From NCBI GenBank assembly GCA_050299695.1, contig JBNKWI010000049.1, forward strand, positions 1-24,988: 24,988 nt of DNA, given 5' to 3'. Under the pieces are notes generated by a model that saw only the letters and a list, made by a program, of their open reading frames with translations, did no database searches and was not told the origin of the DNA. The DNA comes from Ovoidimarina sp050299695 (GTDB lineage: Bacteria; Pseudomonadota; Alphaproteobacteria; Rhodobacterales; Rhodobacteraceae). Below are positions 1 to 7,032 of this stretch, in pieces; the stretch's first letter is position 1, and each line of letters opens with the position of its first letter. A program made the translations under genes and the position numbers.

Positions 1-1154
1 CCCGTGGTCGCACTCACCGAGGAACCGATCAGCGAGGTCACCAGAAGCCCGCGCCCCATCGACGCGATCAACGCGTCGCGGCTCGCCGCGCCCTGGGTCA
101 GCGCGATATTGTGGTTGGACGGGGCAGGGGGCGTGGCGCCGCGCCGCGCCGCGTTGCCGGTGCTCTCCAGCCCGAGCTGCCGGCCGGTGGCGAGGTCGAG
201 CGTCCAGCCGGTCAGCCGTCCGTCCTCGACGATGGCGCGCCGTGCGGTGGGCAGGCCCTCGCCGTCGAACGGCTTCGACCCGGCGGTGCGCGGCCGGAAC
301 GGGTCCTCGATCAGCGACAGCCCCGCCGGCAGCACCTCCTCGCCCAGCGCGTCGAGAAGCCAGGAGGCCCCCCGCGCCACCGCGCTCCCGTTCGCCGCCG
401 AGAGCAGGTGCCCGATCAGCGTGGAGGCCACCCGCTCGTCATAGAGCACCGGAAAGGCGCCGGTCGGCGGCTTGCGCGGACCGGCCCGCCCGGCGGCGCG
501 TTCGCCCGCGATCCGCCCGATCTCTCCGGGCGCCGGCAGATCGGCCTGGAAGATGCGCGATTCGCCGAAATAGTCGCGCTCCATCCCGGTGCCCTCGCCC
601 GAGATCGCCACACAGGACAGGTGCCGGTCGGTCCGCGCGTAGCCGCCGGAGAATCCGTTGGTGGCGACAAGGTGAACCCGCCGCCGGCCGTAGCCCGCCG
701 TCGCCGCCTGCACCTGGCTCACGCCGGACACCGCCAGCGCCGCGACCTCGGCCGCCTCCGCGTCGGCCTGCAAGGCCTCCGGTTCGGGCTCCTCCGCCGG
801 GTCTTCCAGTTCCAGCGCCGCGATGTCCCAGCCCCGCGCCAGTGCATCCGGATCGGCGAGGCCGGCATAGCGGTCGTCCGGCGCTTCCCGCGCCATCGCC
901 ACAGCGCGCTCCGCCATCGTCGAGATGGTGTCTTCGGAAAGGTCCGAGGCCGAGACGCTCGCCTGCCGCGGCCCCACGAAGACCCGCAGCCCCAGCTCGA
1001 TACCTTCCGACCGCTCGGCATGTTCGAGCCGGCCCTTCAGCACGTCGACCGAAACCGAGGTTTCCGAGGTCACCACCGCGTCGGCCGCCTCGGCACCCGC
1101 GGCCCGCGCGGCACCGATCAACCGCGCCGCAAGATCGGAGAGATCAGCCGCCAT
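1..1154 (-). CDS. pmbA: TldE/PmbA-type metallopeptidase-like protein, 3' end outside window
   Basis: The reverse strand is open from an ATG at 1154 to the window edge, giving 384 codons with no stop, so the C-terminus is missing. The protein begins MAADLSDLAARLIGAAR. It carries typical TldD/TldE features: an early VxTSETSVSVDVLKGRLEHAE stretch, a GIELGLRVFVGPRQASVSASD segment, and near the edge SNHNIALTQG followed by LTSLIGSSVS, which precedes the family's conserved C-terminal GDYSRG region (not visible here). TldE/PmbA lacks the HExxxH zinc site of its partner TldD. In enterobacteria the pair matures peptides such as microcin B17 and degrades CcdA. The family's usual length is about 450 residues, so roughly 60 are missing. 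A monocistronic or operonic state downstream cannot be judged. TldD itself is not in this window. The family call is firm; TldE rather than TldD rests on the absence of HExxxH in the visible part. Confidence 0.88.
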   Translation of the reverse strand, partial: MAADLSDLAARLIGAARAAGAEAADAVVTSETSVSVDVLKGRLEHAERSEGIELGLRVFVGPRQASVSASDLSEDTISTMAERAVAMAREAPDDRYAGLADPDALARGWDIAALELEDPAEEPEPEALQADAEAAEVAALAVSGVSQVQAATAGYGRRRVHLVATNGFSGGYARTDRHLSCVAISGEGTGMERDYFGESRIFQADLPAPGEIGRIAGERAAGRAGPRKPPTGAFPVLYDERVASTLIGHLLSAANGSAVARGASWLLDALGEEVLPAGLSLIEDPFRPRTAGSKPFDGEGLPTARRAIVEDGRLTGWTLDLATGRQLGLESTGNAARRGATPPAPSNHNIALTQGAASRDALIASMGRGLLVTSLIGSSVSATT

Positions 1155-1225
1155 GGGGAAACGCGTCTTTCATCGGGCGCAGGTAGGGGCTTGCGGCGCT
1201 GGCCGCAAGTCCCCGGTTCTGAGGA

Positions 1226-2710
1226 TCACTTGATCCGCTGGCCGTTCGCCATGACCGACCCGTCTTCCTTGAGCTCGATCGTCGAAACCAGCTCGTCCGC
1301 GCCCGCGCCCGGCCGCGCGAAGAGGCCCAGCATCATCCGCGCGCCCATCGCCTGGTCCTCCGGCAGGAGACCCACCGCGATCAGGTTGTCGATCAGCCCG
1401 TTCGCGCCGGTGAGCGTCAGGTCCACCTGGCCCGCCGGCACCGGCGGCATCGCGCTGTTGTCGAGCGTCATCGCCCCGGCCCCGGTGAGCTCGGCTCCCA
1501 GCGCCGACAGGAGCAGCGTGTTGATCGACACCGAGTCGACCGAGCCCGGCGCGCCGGCCATGCCCTCGACCGCCTCGGGATCGAACAGGTCCACCGCCAG
1601 CCGGGCCAGCCCGGAGATATCGAGCGCGAGGTTGATCGGATCGCGCGGCAGCCCGCCCGCCGGATCGACCATCATCCAGGCGCTCTCGCCGATCTCCAGC
1701 CCGGTCAGGTTCATGCGGAAGCCGAAATCCTTCGCCTCGTCCGAGGCCATCAGCGGCATCCGGATCTCGCCGCCGCTCTCGGCCATGTTGAAGGTGAAGG
1801 GCGGCAGCGGCAGGTTCTGGAGCTGCAGCATCATCGTGACGTTCGTGTTGCCGCCGCCATAGGCCAGCCCGTCCGGGCTCAGCGACATGTCGAAGCTGCT
1901 CGACTCCGATCCGCCGGTCATCGTGAACGGGTTCTCCTGGTCATCGGCATTCATCGTCCACTGGGTGGCGCCCACGGTCATCCGCATCTCGTTGGTCCCG
2001 CCGGCGCGCAGCATCTCGGCCAGCTGCGCCCCGCCCGAGAGCATCGGCAGCGCGCCCGACGACGTGCTTTCCACGTCATGCATCGTCGCCGCCACGTCGA
2101 GCTTCATCCCCTCGGAGGGTTCGTCCACCGCCATGGTGAAATCCACCGCCCCGGCGGTGAAGTTGCTGACGACCTTCTGGAGCGTCCCCGCGGTCAGGTC
2201 GTAGGTCCCGGCCAGCTCGGTCAGCGCCACCGCGAGGTTCAGGTTCACCGGCTCACCGTTCTCGGTGATCTCGTCGAGGATCAACGACGCCGCCGGCGCC
2301 GAGAATGCATAGCTGATCGCGCCCGGATCGCCGCTCGCCACCGTCTTCAGCGCCTCGTTCACGAAGCGGAACGCCATCGACATGTCCTCGCCCTCGGCGC
2401 CCTTGGCGGCAAGCGAGAACGGATATTCCGGCGGCATCGTCATCAGCACCGTGCCGTCGCCCTGCTCGGTCAGCACCAGGTCGCTCAGCGTGCCCGTGAC
2501 CTCGCCCTCGTCGGGCAGCGCCACGCTCGTGGTGATGCCCGTCAGTTTCAACACCCCGCCCGAATACGACTCGTTCTCGACGGTGATCGTTTGCCCATAG
2601 CTCCCAGCAAGCGTCTTCCAGCTGTCCCAGACGTCCTGCGCCGTGATGTCCGCGAGGCAGGGCGTCGCGGTGAGTGCGACGAGAAGCGTCGCGGTGGAGA
2701 CAATGCGCAT
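1226..2710 (-). CDS. DUF2125 domain-containing secreted protein
   Basis: This is a 494-residue protein with a clear Sec signal peptide (MRIVSTATLLVALTATPCLA, cleavage before DITAQDVW), so it is expected in the periplasm or at the cell surface. The rest is a beta-rich, Gly/Ser/Thr- and Asp/Glu-containing sequence with the WDSWKTLAGSYGQTI opening and repeated short strands typical of DUF2125 proteins of Rhodobacterales. No catalytic motif is visible and the biochemical role is unknown. It ends about 70 bp upstream of the TldE-like gene on the same strand, so the two could be co-transcribed. It is divergent from the SDR gene across 94 bp. The ATG at 2710 is the natural start because it directly precedes the signal peptide. 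Confidence 0.8.
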   Translation of the reverse strand: MRIVSTATLLVALTATPCLADITAQDVWDSWKTLAGSYGQTITVENESYSGGVLKLTGITTSVALPDEGEVTGTLSDLVLTEQGDGTVLMTMPPEYPFSLAAKGAEGEDMSMAFRFVNEALKTVASGDPGAISYAFSAPAASLILDEITENGEPVNLNLAVALTELAGTYDLTAGTLQKVVSNFTAGAVDFTMAVDEPSEGMKLDVAATMHDVESTSSGALPMLSGGAQLAEMLRAGGTNEMRMTVGATQWTMNADDQENPFTMTGGSESSSFDMSLSPDGLAYGGGNTNVTMMLQLQNLPLPPFTFNMAESGGEIRMPLMASDEAKDFGFRMNLTGLEIGESAWMMVDPAGGLPRDPINLALDISGLARLAVDLFDPEAVEGMAGAPGSVDSVSINTLLLSALGAELTGAGAMTLDNSAMPPVPAGQVDLTLTGANGLIDNLIAVGLLPEDQAMGARMMLGLFARPGAGADELVSTIELKEDGSVMANGQRIK

Positions 2711-2804
2711 GGCAGACCTTTCGCGTATTTGAATGCGGCGATACCCTCGTCTCCGGAACGCGCCGGGTCAAGCTCTGTCGCGCGACGAACCGTGGGGAAT
2801 TCGA

Positions 2805-3559
<755 letters not shown>

Positions 3560-3563
<4 letters not shown>

Positions 3564-4162
3564 TCCGGCTCGACCGCGACGGCCCGCTCTGGACCGCCAC
3601 CATCGACCGCCCCGACAAGGCCAACTCGCTCACCGCCGCGATGCTCGCCGAACTGGCCGGCATCGCCGAGGCCGCCCATGACGCCCGGGCCCTGATCCTC
3701 ACCGGCACCGGCCGCGTCTTCTCCGCTGGCGCCGATCTCGAGGAGGCCCGCGCCGGCGGCCTCGCCACCGACCCGGTCTGGGAGCGCCTCTCCGGCGCCA
3801 TCGCCGCACTCCCCGGCCTCACCATCGCCGCGCTCAACGGCACGCTGGCCGGCGGTGCCTTCGGCATGGCGCTCGCCTGCGACCTCCGCGTCGCGTCGCC
3901 GGAAGCGAAATTCTTCTACCCCGTGATGAAGCTCGGCTTCCTCCCCCAACCCTCCGACCCCGCCCGCCTCACGGCGCTCGTCGGCCCCGCCCGCGCCAAG
4001 CTGATCCTCATGGCCGGCGCCCGCCTCACCGCCGAAGAGGCGCTGGCCATCGGCCTCGCCGACACCCTCTCCCCCGACCCCCTCACCCAGGCCCGCACCC
4101 TCGCCACCGACGCCCTCTCCGCGACCCCGACCCATGTCGCGGCGATCAAGGGGATGATCTGA
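3560..4162 (+). CDS. Short enoyl-CoA hydratase/isomerase (crotonase) family protein
   Basis: This 200-residue crotonase-fold protein has IDRPDKANSL (residues 15-24), the CoA/oxyanion-hole segment FSAGADL (54-60) and the second oxyanion segment LNGTLAGGAFGMALACD (92-108). It is shorter than the usual roughly 260 residues, stopping soon after the AEEALAIGLAD helix, so the C-terminal helical trimerisation region is mostly absent. The two glutamates of true enoyl-CoA hydratases appear replaced: Gly102 in GGAFGMAL and Val122 in YPVMKLG. Hydratase activity is therefore doubtful, and isomerase, hydrolase or another CoA-thioester role is possible. It overlaps the SDR stop codon by ATGA, so the two are surely one transcript. 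Family call firm, activity unknown. Confidence 0.82.
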
Positions 4163-4212
4163 GGCTGGTCTTTCGGTCATCGCCATCCGTCACAACCAAG
4201 CGCAAACCGGGC

Positions 4213-4338
4213 GAGCGCCTGCCCGTGGGGTGGCGCTGCAACGATTGAGCGTCGGTGCTTTATGGTGCCAGCCCGCTGTAAAATCGTTCGGCGCGGGACG
4301 GTGAAATAGCGCCAGCCCGCGGGAACGGGCAGGCGCTC
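4213..4338. repeat. 14-bp perfect inverted repeat with 98-bp spacer
   Basis: GAGCGCCTGCCCGT at 4213-4226 is the exact reverse complement of ACGGGCAGGCGCTC at 4325-4338. The enclosed 98 bp includes two copies of GCCAGCCCGC (about 4269 and 4311). In RNA the arms could pair into a long-range stem. The region might also be a decayed repeat element. Function unknown. Confidence 0.5.
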
Positions 4339-4343
4339 TCCCG

Positions 4344-4356
4344 GCGCCTTCGGCGC
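4344..4356. terminator. GCGCC-TTC-GGCGC hairpin, copy 1
   Basis: A perfect 5-bp GC stem with a 3-nt loop lies about 180 bp downstream of the crotonase-family stop. It has no T-tract, so it would be a weak or Rho-assisted terminator at best. The identical 13-mer recurs at 4444-4456. Confidence 0.3.
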
Positions 4357-4443
4357 TATTCGGGCGGGGCAACGCGGCCCCCGGCCCGGGAGTCGTCATC
4401 CGGACATGTCAGCGGGCCGGCCGGGTTCCCAGCCCGAGGGGGT

Positions 4444-4456
4444 GCGCCTTCGGCGC
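4444..4456. terminator. GCGCC-TTC-GGCGC hairpin, copy 2
   Basis: This is the same 13-bp sequence as 4344-4356, exactly 100 bp further on, just before the first 11-bp repeat cluster. It may be a terminator stem or a dispersed intergenic hairpin. It lacks a T-tract. Confidence 0.3.
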
Positions 4457-4463
4457 TCTGCCG

Positions 4464-4507
4464 GTGTACGCGTTGTGTACAGGTTGTGTACGGGTTGTGC
4501 CGGGCTT
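4464..4507. repeat. 11-bp tandem repeat cluster 1 (GTGTACRSGTT)
   Basis: There are three consecutive 11-bp units starting at 4464, 4475 and 4486 (GTGTACGCGTT, GTGTACAGGTT, GTGTACGGGTT) and a fourth degenerate unit from 4497 (GTGCCGGGCTT). The period is not a multiple of three, so it is not a coding repeat, but it matches about one helical turn, as in protein-binding iterons. A 25-bp stretch (4475-4499) is identical to 4575-4599. Confidence 0.85.
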
Positions 4508-4574
4508 CGGGGCGGTCTCCCGATCCCCGGAACCCGCCGGAAAGGGCCCGAAATGGTCAACTGCGAGTCCGGCG

Positions 4575-4613
4575 GTGTACAGGTTGTGTACGGGTTGTGT
4601 ACAGGTTGTGCGC
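4575..4613. repeat. 11-bp tandem repeat cluster 2 (GTGTACRGGTT)
   Basis: Three consecutive 11-bp units start at 4575, 4586 and 4597 (GTGTACAGGTT, GTGTACGGGTT, GTGTACAGGTT), followed by a truncated GTGCGC. They have the same orientation and unit as cluster 1. The shared 25-mer lies exactly 100 bp from its counterpart. The cluster lies in the 3' flank of rnhA. Confidence 0.85.
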
Positions 4614-4621
4614 CCCGGAAT

Positions 4622-4639
4622 CCGGGCTGAGGCGCCCGG
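4622..4639 (-). terminator. Hairpin downstream of rnhA
   Basis: CCGGGC (4622-4627) pairs perfectly with GCCCGG (4634-4639) around a 6-nt loop, beginning 7 nt after the rnhA stop codon. There is no following T-run on the minus strand, so intrinsic termination would be weak. Confidence 0.3.
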
Positions 4640-4645
4640 TTCGGA

Positions 4646-5119
4646 TCACTCCGCCGCCCGTTTCTTCTTCGGCTTGTAGGGCGCCATCCCCGCCCGCGCC
4701 AGCGCATCCGCCCGCTCGTTTTCCGGGTGCCCGGCATGGCCCTTGACCCATTCCCAGGTCACCCGATGCTGCGCCTGGGCCTGGTCAAGTCTTTGCCAGA
4801 GCTCGATATTCTTCACCGGCTTCTTGTCGGCCGTCCTCCAGCCGTTCCGCTTCCAGCCATGGATCCAGCCGGTGACCCCGTTCTTCACATAGGCCGAATC
4901 CGTGACGATCGTGATCGCCGAGGCCCGCTGCAGCGCCTCCAAAGCCGAGATCGCCGCCAGAAGCTCCATCCGATTGTTCGTCGTCTCCGCCTCCCCTCCC
5001 TGTAACTCCCTCTCCCGCAACACTTTTTCCCCTTCCTTCGCCAGGAGCAGCACGCCCCAGCCTCCGGGGCCGGGGTTTCCGGAACAGGCGCCGTCGGTAT
5101 AGGCAAACAACTCAGGCAT
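4646..5119 (-). CDS. rnhA: Ribonuclease HI
   Basis: This 157-residue protein is of canonical length for bacterial RNase HI, which cleaves the RNA strand of RNA-DNA hybrids (R-loops, primers). It opens MPELFAYTDGACSGNPGPGGWG. The catalytic residues are all present: Asp9 (YTDGAC), Glu52 (NNRMELLA), Asp74 (VTDSAYV) and Asp138 (NERADALA), with the flexible-loop His128 in VKGHAGH. The basic WKRNGWRTADKKPVKN segment (about 89-104) is the substrate-binding handle region. It ends with a lysine-rich tail (PKKKRAAE). It lies 42 bp downstream of the DUF3429 gene on the same strand and is probably co-transcribed with it. Confidence 0.95.
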   Translation of the reverse strand: MPELFAYTDGACSGNPGPGGWGVLLLAKEGEKVLRERELQGGEAETTNNRMELLAAISALEALQRASAITIVTDSAYVKNGVTGWIHGWKRNGWRTADKKPVKNIELWQRLDQAQAQHRVTWEWVKGHAGHPENERADALARAGMAPYKPKKKRAAE

Positions 5120-5161
5120 GGAGCGGGATCAAGCCCTTGAAATGAAATGCATCCATGGACA

Positions 5162-5611
5162 TCACAGCGCGACCACCACGAGACAGGCGATGGCCACCAG
5201 CGAGAACGGAAGCCGGAGCGCCAGCCACCAGGAGGGCGCGAGGCTCTGTTTCCAGAACATGTAGTCGAGTCCCAGGAGCGCGATGAACCCCGCCGCTAGG
5301 TTGACCGCCGCGGAGACCGGCCCGCCACCCACGAGCAGGAACGCCCAGAGCACGGGCAGGGTGGAAAGCACATAGCCCGAGGCCGCCACCGCCCCCTCGG
5401 CCCGGGCGGCAAACCCCCAGAGCGCGCCTGAAAGAAAAGCAAGGATTACCTGACCATAGGCGAGCTGCACGTAAGGACCGACGAAGCGGGCGCCCAGATG
5501 CGTGAGCCCGGCTTCGAACAGTGCCGGCACGAACAGAGTCGCCGTGCCCCAGAGGAACGGGAGCAATCCGGCAAGGCCGAGAAGCAGGGCGGAACGGGGG
5601 ATCCGGGTCAT
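5162..5611 (-). CDS. DUF3429 domain-containing integral membrane protein
   Basis: This 149-residue, very hydrophobic protein has about five predicted membrane segments (roughly residues 8-28, 45-66, 76-94, 98-118, 128-148). It contains the DUF3429 pattern: an initial PRSALLLGLAGLLPFL helix, LAYGQVILAFLSGALWGFA, and GLDYMFWKQ. The molecular function is not known. The start ATG at 5611 follows an open region. It lies upstream of rnhA on the same strand and is divergent from gcrA. Confidence 0.75.
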   Translation of the reverse strand: MTRIPRSALLLGLAGLLPFLWGTATLFVPALFEAGLTHLGARFVGPYVQLAYGQVILAFLSGALWGFAARAEGAVAASGYVLSTLPVLWAFLLVGGGPVSAAVNLAAGFIALLGLDYMFWKQSLAPSWWLALRLPFSLVAIACLVVVAL

Positions 5612-5650
5612 GGCCCGGTTGTGCGGAAAAGGCAGGCCGGCTGCAAGGCC

Positions 5651-5678
5651 TTGTATCCGCCGACCCCGTGACTACAAT
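5651..5678 (+). promoter_or_regulatory. Candidate sigma-70-type promoter of gcrA
   Basis: TTGTAT (5651-5656) and TACAAT (5673-5678) are separated by 16 bp. The second hexamer matches the TATAAT consensus at five of six positions. The pair lies 60 bp before the gcrA ATG. No GANTC methylation site is seen in this intergenic region. This is a reading by eye only. Confidence 0.35.
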
Positions 5679-5737
5679 AGTGCCCAAGATTGCGGCGGCT
5701 CCTCGTGGGCCGCCGTGCAGCTTGGAAGAGGCCCCCC

Positions 5738-6310
5738 ATGTCCTGGACCGATGAGCGCGTCGAGCAACTGAAGAAGATGTGGTCCGAGGGCCAGTCCGCC
5801 AGCCAGATCGCCAAGGAACTGGGCGGCGTGACGCGCAATGCGGTGATCGGCAAGGTCCACCGCCTGGGCCTGTCGAATCGCACTGGGCCGGCGACGACCA
5901 AGCCCTTGAAGGAAAAGCCGAAACCGGAGGCGCTGGCAAAGCCCGAGCCCATCGCCCGCGCCGCCGAGCCGCGCGAGCCGGAACCGGCCGAGAAACCCGC
6001 GCCCGAGCGCAGCCAGGCGATCTCGCCGCGCAAGCAGATCATCCCCGCCGGCCAGCCTCTGCCGCCGCAGCCCTCGGCCAACGAGATCAGCCCCGAGGCG
6101 CTGGCCTCGGTGCGCGAGGTCGAGAAGAAGGCGAAGAAGATCAGCCTGATGGAGCTGACCGAGCGGACCTGCAAATGGCCGATCGGCGACCCGGCGACCG
6201 ACAATTTCTGGTTCTGCGGCCTGCCGACGCAACAGGGCAAGCCCTATTGCGAGGCCCATGTGGGCGTGGCCTTCCAGCCGATGTCCTCGCGCCGCGACCG
6301 GCGGCGCTGA
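5738..6310 (+). CDS. gcrA: GcrA family cell cycle regulator
   Basis: This 190-residue protein starts MSWTDERVEQLKKMWSEGQS and has the GcrA N-terminal helix-turn-helix (SASQIAKELGGVTRNAVIGKVHRLGLS, about residues 20-46). A Pro/Glu/Lys-rich linker (about 50-125) follows, then a C-terminal Cys/His domain with TCKWPIGDP, FWFCGLP and PYCEAHV. GcrA is an alphaproteobacterial transcription factor. In Caulobacter it binds sigma-70 RNA polymerase and CcrM-methylated GANTC sites to drive S-phase genes. The start at 5738 is supported by GGAAGAG at 5724-5730 and by the conserved MSWT opening; the frame is open further upstream (to 5690), but that part is not family-like. Product name is firm; its targets are inferred from the family. 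Confidence 0.95.
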   Translation: MSWTDERVEQLKKMWSEGQSASQIAKELGGVTRNAVIGKVHRLGLSNRTGPATTKPLKEKPKPEALAKPEPIARAAEPREPEPAEKPAPERSQAISPRKQIIPAGQPLPPQPSANEISPEALASVREVEKKAKKISLMELTERTCKWPIGDPATDNFWFCGLPTQQGKPYCEAHVGVAFQPMSSRRDRRR

Positions 6311-6320
6311 CAGCGGCTGG

Positions 6321-7019
6321 TCAGAAGGCGGAGGCGTCTCGGGGGACAAGCTTGGGGCCGACCATCACGAAGGTGACCACGATGCGGTCCGGGCCTTCGA
6401 TGAAGTAGTTTCCCGACTGAACCCCGTCCATGTTGATGTAGCCAAGCGCGCCGTCGAGGCGGTACTTCCCGGTTGAACGGTGCCAGCGGTCCTGGATCCT
6501 TCGATCGAGCCCGGACAGGCGCTTTCCCATGGAGACGGATCTTTGCAGGTCCCGCCAAGCGGACACGTAGAGTTGCACATCCTCCGTGCTGACGCGAAAG
6601 GTCATGTACCCTACGAATTTGCCGCCCGCGAAGCAGTCATTCCGCGGGCAAACCGCCAATGGCTGTTCGGCGTTGGCCAGTTCGGCGCCCGCTCGGGCAA
6701 GGCGCTTCACATCGCGAGACGAATTCCGGGGAGCCCGCAACGGAAGCACTTCGTGGTAGTGTCCCGCCTTCAGCGGAAACGGCCCATTCATCCCGGCAAT
6801 CGCCGAAACCTCTCCCGACGCGGTCTTGCGGCAGACGTAGAACAATCGTGGAGAGGCCTCAAATTCGGCCAATTTGGGAGAGAGGTCCGGCGCGGCTCTG
6901 TTCTCCGCGATCGGCGTGCAGATCGCTTCGGGCGGCTCATCCGCCCGAGCGGCAGAGATCAAAGCGCATGTGACGGCAGGTGCCAATAGGAGCGCGTAAC
7001 TCAGTCTCATATGTACCAA
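6321..7019 (-). CDS. Secreted protein of unknown function
   Basis: I do not recognise this family. It is a 232-residue reading frame with a Sec signal peptide (RLSYALLLAPAVTCALISAARA, then DEPPEAICTP), so the product is probably periplasmic. It contains four cysteines after the signal (ICTP, YVCRK, AVCPRNDC), suggesting disulphides, and the mature part is mixed alpha/beta with no recognisable catalytic motif. Start choice: a TTG at 7019 sits 9 nt after GAGG, while an in-frame ATG at 7010 is 18 nt away, so the TTG is favoured. Both give the same mature protein. Its ribosome-binding region overlaps the end of the upstream asmA-like gene on the same strand, so it is likely co-transcribed with it. 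It converges with gcrA across 10 bp. Confidence 0.7.
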   Translation of the reverse strand: MVHMRLSYALLLAPAVTCALISAARADEPPEAICTPIAENRAAPDLSPKLAEFEASPRLFYVCRKTASGEVSAIAGMNGPFPLKAGHYHEVLPLRAPRNSSRDVKRLARAGAELANAEQPLAVCPRNDCFAGGKFVGYMTFRVSTEDVQLYVSAWRDLQRSVSMGKRLSGLDRRIQDRWHRSTGKYRLDGALGYINMDGVQSGNYFIEGPDRIVVTFVMVGPKLVPRDASAF

Positions 7020-7032
7020 ACCGACGAACCTC

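Larger units (their letters stand above)
4163..4645. other. Gene-free convergent region with repeats and hairpins
   Basis: This 483-bp stretch lies between the stop codons of the crotonase-family gene (plus) and rnhA (minus), so it should contain 3' untranslated and termination sequences rather than promoters. It holds two clusters of 11-bp direct repeats (4464-4507 and 4575-4613), two identical GCGCCTTCGGCGC hairpins exactly 100 bp apart, a 14-bp inverted repeat at 4213-4226 / 4325-4338, and a hairpin just after rnhA. Small open frames run through it on both strands, but they show no family resemblance and their peptides merely reflect the repeats, so I do not call them genes. Confidence 0.75.

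Noticed and set aside
111..1862. 583-codon plus-strand open frame across the start of the window
   Set aside because: It is antisense to the TldE-like gene and the DUF2125 gene, both of which have clear family motifs; its translation is Arg/Pro/Gly-rich as expected from GC-rich antisense DNA.
4464..4613. Possible CRISPR array
   Set aside because: Units are 11 bp and directly abutting with no spacers of constant length, and no cas genes are present.
4396..4737. Small open frames on both strands through the 11-bp repeats, with recurring VVYxLCTGC-like peptides
   Set aside because: The recurring peptides follow from the DNA repeat being read in shifting frames; there is no good start region or family resemblance, and the minus-strand frame overlaps rnhA.
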